Part shown: positions 1-3,558 of the stretch, piece after piece
Position numbering within the stretch: the stretch's first letter is position 1
How the letters are laid out: the number at the start of each line of letters is the position of its first letter
Assembly: GCA_024404415.1 (NCBI GenBank)
Contig: JAKSPX010000136.1
Coordinates: forward strand, 1 to 5,067
Length of the DNA: 5,067 bases
Source of the DNA: Clostridia bacterium
Lineage (GTDB): Bacteria; Bacillota; Clostridia; Oscillospirales; QAMX01
Reading direction: 5' to 3'
Position numbers and translations under genes: made by a program
Notes under the pieces: generated by a model
Seen by the model: only the letters and a program-made list of their open reading frames with translations
Databases searched by the model: none
What the model was told of the DNA's origin: nothing

Positions 1-12
1 CTCGCAATGACA
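1..12 (-). repeat. Edge of a dispersed palindromic (REP-like) repeat
   Basis: Read on the minus strand, these bases are TGTCATTGCGAG. The first 11 match the left end of the palindromic element at 3349-3383. The window cuts the element off, so its second arm cannot be seen. It lies about 30 bases past the stop codon of the minus-strand hydrolase and points the same way relative to that gene as the other copy does relative to the response regulator. Sequences of the type TGTCATTGCGA...GGCAATCC are familiar as extragenic palindromes in many bacterial genomes. Calling this a copy of one is inference from an 11-base match. On the plus strand, bases 1-18 could form a weak 5-bp hairpin followed by six T, but I do not call that a terminator. 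Confidence 0.5.
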
Positions 13-41
13 AGTGAGTTTTTTACAGCCCCTGAATCTTT

Positions 42-767
42 TTAGCCGTTCTTTTCTAAAAACGGCAGGATGAGCTTCAATAATTCCTCCGGCTTTTCCA
101 TCGGGAGGCCGTGGCCTGCGTGGGGAATGATGTGCTTTTCGGTAGAGGGAAGGCTTTCGGCGATGAGGTCGGTGTGACGCGCTTTGATCACGTCGTGCTC
201 TCCGGCGATGACCAGAGAGGGGACGGCGACCGAGGAGAGGCTTTTCGGGCTGATGTGCGGCTCTGAAAGCATCATCCCGGTGAGGATGCGCTTTCTTTCG
301 CTCTCCCCGGAAAAGGGGGAGAGGGCGAGGTGACGGAGGTATTCTCCGAGCATGGTCAGGCGCACCGGGAACGTGATCCCGGCGGGAAAGAGGTTGCAGC
401 CGATCAGGGTGAGGCTTTTCACAAGGCCGCGGTATAATAGGGCGAGGAGCAGACCCGTGATGGCGCCGTCGCTGAAGCCGACAACGTGCGGCTCGTCCAC
501 ACCGAGGCGCGCGAGGAGGAAGGCCGCGTCGTCCGCCATGCGGTCATAGTCCAAAGTGACGTCGCCGAGGTCGGAATGTCCCTGCCCGCGGCTGTCGGGC
601 GCGATGACGCGGTATTTTTCGGTGAGGGCGGGGAGCATGGCGTTGAAGATCTCGTGATCCTCGCCGTTGCCGTGTAAAAGGAGCACGGTCTCGTCTCCGT
701 GACCGTAAATATTGTATTCCAGAAGCGCACCGCCTACGAAGAGGCGTCCGCGCTCGCTGGGAGTCAT
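42..767 (-). CDS. Alpha/beta-fold hydrolase, substrate unknown
   Basis: This is a cytoplasmic serine hydrolase of the alpha/beta-hydrolase fold, 241 residues from the chosen ATG, a usual length for a single-domain member. Numbered from the ATG, the visible signature is the oxyanion-hole strand LLLHGNG (about 29-35), the motif DSRGQGHSD (about 58-66), the nucleophile elbow GFSDG with Ser99, the acid Asp192 in AGEHD, and the catalytic His219 in HAGHG. A short cap region lies between about 125 and 170. No signal peptide or membrane segment is seen. The frame also allows a GTG start at 788, adding seven residues and overlapping the thpR stop. I prefer the ATG at 765-767, four bases after that stop; neither start has a well-placed Shine-Dalgarno, so translation is probably coupled to thpR. 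The family includes esterases, lactonases, C-C hydrolases and haloperoxidase-like enzymes, and the sequence does not say which this is. The fold is near certain; the start is not. Confidence 0.9.
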   Translation of the reverse strand: MTPSERGRLFVGGALLEYNIYGHGDETVLLLHGNGEDHEIFNAMLPALTEKYRVIAPDSRGQGHSDLGDVTLDYDRMADDAAFLLARLGVDEPHVVGFSDGAITGLLLALLYRGLVKSLTLIGCNLFPAGITFPVRLTMLGEYLRHLALSPFSGESERKRILTGMMLSEPHISPKSLSSVAVPSLVIAGEHDVIKARHTDLIAESLPSTEKHIIPHAGHGLPMEKPEELLKLILPFLEKNG

Positions 768-771
768 ATCC

Positions 772-1302
772 TTATTCAAGCGCGGCACCGTAAAGCTCGG
801 TGTAGACGAGCTTCCCTTTCTTTCGTTCGGATTTCATGAGGCTGACGCGGGAGACGTGGAGTGTGGTCTCCGGGAAGAGAGAGAGGAGCGTCGCGGCGTC
901 AAAACGGTGTCTGGGCACAAAGGAGCGGCAGAGGGTAATATGCGGGCGGAAGGGGCGGTCCTCGACGGGGAATCTTGCTGCGCGGAGTTTGGTGGAAAGC
1001 AGCCTTTGGAGCGCCTGCAGGTCAGAGGAGGGAGCGACGCCCAGCCACAGAAGCTCGCCGTTTTCTCTCTTGAAGGAGCCTGCGCCGCCGAGGGTGAGGT
1101 CAAAGGAATACTTCGGGAGCGAATCGAGGATGGTCTCCAGCGCCGTGACGGCATTGGATTCGCCGATGAAGGCGAGAGTCAGGTGAAAATTGTCGCGCTC
1201 GGTGAAGATCCCCGACGAAGCTCCGGCCTTGAGAGCCGAGGTGAGCGACGAGAGGTTATCCTTGAGCGCGTCGGGAAAATTGATGGCGATGAAAAGGCGC
1301 AT
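772..1302 (-). CDS. thpR: RNA 2',3'-cyclic phosphodiesterase (2'-5' RNA ligase family)
   Basis: This 176-residue protein belongs to the 2H phosphoesterase superfamily, ThpR/LigT branch. It carries the two defining HxTx motifs: HLTL at residues 40-43 (within NFHLTLAFIG) and HITL at 121-124 (within RPHITLCR). These place two histidines in the active site. The start MRLFIAINFP is typical, and the length fits the family (about 175-190). Known members hydrolyse RNA 2',3'-cyclic phosphate ends to 2'-phosphates, and some ligate tRNA halves through 2'-5' bonds in vitro; the physiological role is unclear. The reading frame stays open far upstream, to about 2463 opposite the kinase gene. The true start is the ATG at 1300-1302, because a near-perfect Shine-Dalgarno sits 7 bases before it and a promoter lies just behind. 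It is the first gene of a two-gene unit with the hydrolase. Confidence 0.95.
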   Translation of the reverse strand: MRLFIAINFPDALKDNLSSLTSALKAGASSGIFTERDNFHLTLAFIGESNAVTALETILDSLPKYSFDLTLGGAGSFKRENGELLWLGVAPSSDLQALQRLLSTKLRAARFPVEDRPFRPHITLCRSFVPRHRFDAATLLSLFPETTLHVSRVSLMKSERKKGKLVYTELYGAALE

Positions 1303-1309
1303 CCTTCCG

Positions 1310-1317
1310 CCTCCTTT
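1310..1317 (-). promoter_or_regulatory. Ribosome binding site that fixes the thpR start
   Basis: On the minus strand this reads AAAGGAGG, followed by a 7-base spacer and then ATG. It picks the start of thpR out of a frame that is open for more than 1.1 kb upstream. A second weaker purine run (GGAAGG) touches the start codon but is too close to matter. Confidence 0.9.
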
Positions 1318-1330
1318 GGTCGTTTTTTCT

Positions 1331-1359
1331 ATTTTACCATATTCTTTCCGTCTTCGCAA
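1331..1359 (-). promoter_or_regulatory. Sigma-A type promoter of thpR and the hydrolase
   Basis: On the minus strand the -35 box is TTGCGA (1354-1359, 4 of 6 consensus bases). The spacer is exactly 17 bases. The -10 box is TAAAAT (1331-1336, 5 of 6), preceded by TGG, which makes it an extended -10. The start of transcription would fall near 1324, leaving a leader of about 20 bases that carries the ribosome binding site. The spacing, the extended -10 and the position directly before a good start make this convincing, though only by inspection. Confidence 0.75.
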
Positions 1360-1360
1360 C

Positions 1361-1384
1361 CGCTCCCGCGGGGTAAAGGGAGCG
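1361..1384. repeat. Inverted repeat between the divergent promoters
   Basis: CGCTCCC (1361-1367) is repeated inverted as GGGAGCG (1378-1384) around a 10-base centre, and a nested 8-base palindrome CCCGCGGG lies at 1365-1372. It starts two bases upstream of the thpR -35 box and ends about 30 bases before the -35 box of the kinase promoter. No T-run follows on either strand, so it is not an intrinsic terminator. It could be an operator shared by both promoters or a small dispersed extragenic element; one copy cannot tell these apart. Confidence 0.5.
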
Positions 1385-1393
1385 TTAAAGAAC

Positions 1394-1422
1394 GGAAATT
1401 TTCCTTGGAAAGCTTGCGGAAA
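1394..1422 (+). promoter_or_regulatory. Possible operator: GGAAA half-sites at the kinase promoter
   Basis: GGAAA occurs at 1394-1398, 1407-1411 and 1418-1422, spaced 13 and 11 bases, with an inverted TTTCC at 1400-1404. The last copy overlaps the -35 box of the kinase promoter. OmpR-family regulators usually bind direct repeats about one helical turn apart, so this could be an autoregulatory KdpE-like site. That is inference: five-base motifs can recur by chance in purine-rich DNA. Confidence 0.25.
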
Positions 1423-1442
1423 CGCCGAAAAAAAGGTATGAT
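1414..1442 (+). promoter_or_regulatory. Probable sigma-A promoter of the kinase/regulator pair
   Basis: The -10 box TATGAT (1437-1442) matches 5 of 6 consensus bases. A -35 box TTGCGG (1414-1419, 3 of 6) sits upstream with a 17-base spacer. Transcription would start near 1449, about 20 bases before the kinase start codon. The weak -35 box fits a promoter that depends on an activator, which a KdpE-type regulator could supply. Confidence 0.6.
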
Positions 1443-1467
1443 AGAAGAAAAATGACGGGATGGGGGG

Positions 1468-2547
1468 ATGAACATGCGAAAGAAAGGGGAAAAGCCGTTC
1501 CGCTTCTCCTGGCGCGACCTCGGGGTGACGATTGCTATCCTCGCGGCGGTTTCCGGCATTGCGCTGCTTTTGTGGAATTTCGACGGGAGCGACGTCTTCG
1601 CACCCATGCTTTTCGTTACGGCGGTCTTCCTCATCGCGCGCTACACCGACGGGTATCTTTACGGCGTCATCGGCGCGGCGGTGAGCGTCGTGGCGGTGAA
1701 CTTCATCTTCACCTACCCCTATTTTGCCTTCAACTTCACTCTTTCGGGCTATCCGATCACCTTCATCAGCCTTTTTGTCACCTCGGTGATGACCAGCACC
1801 ATGACGACGCGCATCAAGAATCAGGAAAAGCTCCGCCTCGAAGCCGAAAAGGAAAAGACCAGAGCTAACCTCCTGCGCGCCGTGTCCCACGACCTCAGAA
1901 CGCCCCTGACCTCCATCATGGGCACCGCCACCGCCCTCATCGAAAACGGCGACAAATTCACCCGCGAGCAGGAGACCAGGCTCCTCACCGAGAGCCGCGA
2001 CGACGCAGAGTGGTTGTTGCGCATGGTGGAAAACCTCCTTTCGGTCACGCGCATCAACGGCGAGGGCGCGTCGCTCAGGGAAGAGGAGGAGGCCGCCGAG
2101 GAGATCGTCGGCGAGGCCGTGATGAAATTCCACAAGCGGTTCCCGTCTTCCGAGGTGGCAGTGAGCGTGCCGGAGGAACTTCTGATGATCCCGATGGACG
2201 CTATCCTCATCGAGCAGGTCATCATCAACCTCCTCGAAAACGCCGTCATCCACGGCGGGAGGGAGGACGGCATCTCGCTTTCCCTGACCCGAAGCGGCGA
2301 CCGGGCGCTTTTCACCGTGGAGGACCACGGCAAAGGCATCCCGGAAAATCGCCTTCCGCGTCTTTTCGAGGGGACGCTTCCCGGAGAGGATAGCGACGGG
2401 AGCGATTCGTCGCGCAATATGGGTATCGGCCTTGCGGTCTGCCACACCATTGTGAAGGCACACGGCGGCGAAATGACCGCCGAAAACAAAAAAGAGGGCG
2501 GCGCGCGTGTCGCGTTTGCGCTGCCGCTGGAAAAACGGAGTATATGA
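1468..2547 (+). CDS. kdpD: Short KdpD-like sensor histidine kinase (DUF4118 type)
   Basis: This 359-residue membrane kinase corresponds to the C-terminal half of KdpD. Four hydrophobic segments (about 18-36, 42-58, 64-82, 94-112) with the conserved run around NFIFTYPYFAFNF match the DUF4118 transmembrane domain. A short charged helix (115-135) leads into the HisKA domain with H-box SHDLRTPL, phosphorylated His141. The ATPase domain shows the N-box NLLENAVIH (254-262), G1 box DHGKG (286-290) and G2 box GIGLA (319-323). The KdpD N-terminal sensor domain with its Walker A motif and the UspA-like part are absent, as is the GAF segment; E. coli KdpD is about 890 residues. The gene begins after its own promoter, so this looks like a natural short form rather than a broken gene. 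By family it would sense potassium, ionic or turgor state and phosphorylate the regulator encoded next. A second ATG at 1474 has the G-run at 1462-1467 six bases upstream and may be the real start. Confidence 0.92.
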   Translation: MNMRKKGEKPFRFSWRDLGVTIAILAAVSGIALLLWNFDGSDVFAPMLFVTAVFLIARYTDGYLYGVIGAAVSVVAVNFIFTYPYFAFNFTLSGYPITFISLFVTSVMTSTMTTRIKNQEKLRLEAEKEKTRANLLRAVSHDLRTPLTSIMGTATALIENGDKFTREQETRLLTESRDDAEWLLRMVENLLSVTRINGEGASLREEEEAAEEIVGEAVMKFHKRFPSSEVAVSVPEELLMIPMDAILIEQVIINLLENAVIHGGREDGISLSLTRSGDRALFTVEDHGKGIPENRLPRLFEGTLPGEDSDGSDSSRNMGIGLAVCHTIVKAHGGEMTAENKKEGGARVAFALPLEKRSI

Positions 2548-3254
2548 CTATGGCGGGAAAACAGAAGATCCTTGTTGTGGAAGACGAGTCGAGCATCGCA
2601 AGCTTCATCAGTGCCATTCTGGAGGCCAACGGCTTTGAGGCCATGACGGCGCACGGCGGACGAGAGGCCTATTCGGCCATCACCTCTCATTGCCCGGACG
2701 CGGTGATCCTTGACCTCGGATTACCGGATATGGACGGCATGAAGATCATCCGCGCCGTGCGGGAGTGGTCGACCTTGCCCATCGTGGTGGTTTCAGCCAG
2801 AACGCATGAGAGAGATAAGGTCGAGGCGCTGGACGCGGGGGCAGATGATTATATCACCAAGCCCTTCGGCACGTCGGAATTGATGGCGCGCATCCGCACG
2901 GCGCTTCGCCACACCCATACCTCCGGCGGCGTGGCGGGCGGCGACTCCGGCACCTTCCGCACGGGCGAGCTGACCGTGGATTACGACAAACGCCGCGTTT
3001 TTGTGAGCGGGGAGGACGCCCACCTCACGCAGAACGAATATAAGATCGTGTCGCTCCTTTCCAAGTTCGCCGGGCGCGTTCTGACCTACGACGTCATTAT
3101 CCGCGAGCTCTGGGGCCCCGGTGCGGGCGGCGACAACCAGATCCTCCGCGTCAATATGGCCAACATCCGCCGCAAAATCGAGAAAAACCCCGCCGCCCCC
3201 GAGTATATCTTCACCGAGGTCGGCGTGGGGTATCGGATGAGAGAGGGAAATTAG
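2544..3254 (+). CDS. kdpE: KdpE-like response regulator, OmpR family
   Basis: This 236-residue cytoplasmic DNA-binding regulator has a receiver domain (about 7-122) with the acidic pocket Glu13-Asp14, phospho-acceptor Asp57 (VILDLGLPD), Ser84 and Lys106 (YITKPF), followed by a short Gly-rich linker and an OmpR-type winged-helix domain (about 138-233) with LTQNEYKIVSLL and the recognition region ILRVNMANIRRKIE, ending in GVGYRM. The pattern is close to KdpE. Its ATG overlaps the kinase stop codon as ATGA, so the two proteins are translationally coupled and form a cognate pair. GGAG at 2537-2540 lies 3 bases before this ATG but 9 before a second ATG at 2550, so the protein may start two codons later. 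Potassium-transporter control is expected from the family, but no such transporter is in the window, so the target genes are unknown. Confidence 0.95.
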   Translation: MTMAGKQKILVVEDESSIASFISAILEANGFEAMTAHGGREAYSAITSHCPDAVILDLGLPDMDGMKIIRAVREWSTLPIVVVSARTHERDKVEALDAGADDYITKPFGTSELMARIRTALRHTHTSGGVAGGDSGTFRTGELTVDYDKRRVFVSGEDAHLTQNEYKIVSLLSKFAGRVLTYDVIIRELWGPGAGGDNQILRVNMANIRRKIEKNPAAPEYIFTEVGVGYRMREGN

Positions 3255-3338
3255 GCGATTGGGTGAAAGCGATTTGGCATATAGCGATTTAGCGATTACG
3301 CGGTTACGCCATAAGCGATTCAACGATTCAGCAATATG
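3255..3338 (+). repeat. Degenerate tandem repeat, about 8-base unit GCGATTNN
   Basis: Directly after the response-regulator stop codon the sequence breaks into consecutive units starting at 3255, 3263, 3269, 3277, 3284, 3292, 3300, 3308, 3315, 3323 and 3331. Unit lengths are 8, 6, 8, 7, 8, 8, 8, 7, 8, 8 and 8 bases. Exact GCGATT occurs in the units at 3255, 3269, 3284, 3292 and 3315; GCGGTT (3300) and ACGATT (3323) differ by one base. The remaining four are more diverged but mostly begin GC. It has no coding potential and lies upstream of the terminator, so it would be transcribed as 3' untranslated RNA. Its function is unknown; slipped-strand expansion followed by decay is the simplest origin. 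Confidence 0.7.
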
Positions 3339-3348
3339 TACCTTATCT

Positions 3349-3383
3349 GTCATTGCGAAGGCGCGAAGCGCCTGTGGCAATCC
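3349..3383 (+). repeat. Palindromic extragenic element (REP-like)
   Basis: The outer arms ATTGC (3352-3356) and GCAAT (3377-3381) are inverted, and inside them AGGCGC (3359-3364) and GCGCCT (3368-3373) form a 6-bp stem around a GAA loop. The left end, TGTCATTGCGA, recurs inverted at the left edge of the window. The overall form, TGTCATTGCGA...GGCAATCC, resembles extragenic palindromes found scattered after genes in many bacteria. No T-run follows, so it is not an intrinsic terminator, but its RNA hairpin could protect the 3' end of the kinase/regulator mRNA. Confidence 0.7.
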
Positions 3384-3392
3384 GTTTGAGTG

Positions 3393-3425
3393 ATCGCTTA
3401 GGCGACCATCGGTCGCCTAAGCGAT
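3393..3425. repeat. 15-bp perfect inverted repeat
   Basis: ATCGCTTAGGCGACC (3393-3407) is followed by a 3-base centre (ATC) and its exact reverse complement (3411-3425). The next outer pair is only G-T. As RNA this would be a very stable hairpin, but only non-T sequence follows it, and a separate complete terminator lies 16 bases further on. Its right arm with flank (AAGCGATTCAAC, 3419-3430) repeats 3313-3324 exactly, and TTAGGCGA (3398-3405) repeats 3251-3258, so it seems to share its origin with the tandem repeat upstream. Confidence 0.85.
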
Positions 3426-3440
3426 TCAACACCATCCCCT

Positions 3441-3472
3441 AAAGCTCTCCCGGCGGGAGGGCTTTTTTATTT
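3441..3472 (+). terminator. Rho-independent terminator of the kinase/regulator unit
   Basis: AGCTCTCCC (3443-3451) pairs with GGGAGGGCT (3455-3463) through nine pairs, one of them G-U, around a GGC loop. The stem can be extended by A-T pairs at its base. A run of six T (3463-3468) and then ATTT follow. It lies about 190 bases past the response-regulator stop. On the minus strand it has only a three-T tail, so it acts mainly on plus-strand transcripts and insulates the glycoside hydrolase gene. Confidence 0.92.
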
Positions 3473-3492
3473 GGCGCCGTTTCGTCTTTCCG

Positions 3493-3521
3493 TTGACAAA
3501 TCTTGCCGCCTATGGTATCCT
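3493..3521 (+). promoter_or_regulatory. Strong sigma-A promoter of the glycoside hydrolase gene
   Basis: The -35 box TTGACA (3493-3498) is perfect. After 17 bases comes TATCCT (3516-3521, 4 of 6 consensus bases) with TGG just before it, giving an extended -10. The start would be near 3528 and the leader about 30 bases long, holding the ribosome binding site. I see no cre-like catabolite site or clear operator palindrome around it, so how sugar availability would control it is not visible here. Confidence 0.8.
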
Positions 3522-3558
3522 TTTTTTATCCTATTATGAATTTTCGGAGGGCACTCTT

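Noticed and set aside
1..24. Intrinsic terminator on the plus strand (CTCGC/GTGAG stem followed by six T)
   Set aside because: The stem is five pairs with one G-T and an 8-base loop, the sequence is cut by the window edge, and it overlaps a better explanation as part of the dispersed palindrome.
45..66. GCCGTT/AACGGC inverted repeat at the end of the hydrolase gene as a terminator
   Set aside because: It is inside the coding region and is not followed by a T-run on either strand.
1361..1384. Terminator between thpR and the kinase gene
   Set aside because: The two genes diverge here, so no transcript needs to end at this point, and there is no T-tail.
712..1455. 247-codon plus-strand open frame across thpR and the divergent promoter region
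   Set aside because: It runs antisense to thpR, crosses the intergenic region with both promoters, and has no domain or start signal.
1303..2463. Upstream extension of the thpR reading frame opposite the kinase gene (563 codons in all)
   Set aside because: The plus strand here encodes a clear histidine kinase with all its motifs. The antisense translation is low-complexity and rich in His, Asp and Arg, and thpR has its own promoter, ribosome binding site and ATG at 1302.
2793..3380. 195-codon minus-strand open frame opposite the response regulator
   Set aside because: It starts inside the palindromic repeat and covers the well-conserved KdpE-like domains in antisense; there is no independent support.
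3255..3430. CRISPR array
   Set aside because: The repeated units are only about 8 bases and adjacent, with no spacers of 25-40 bases and no cas gene.
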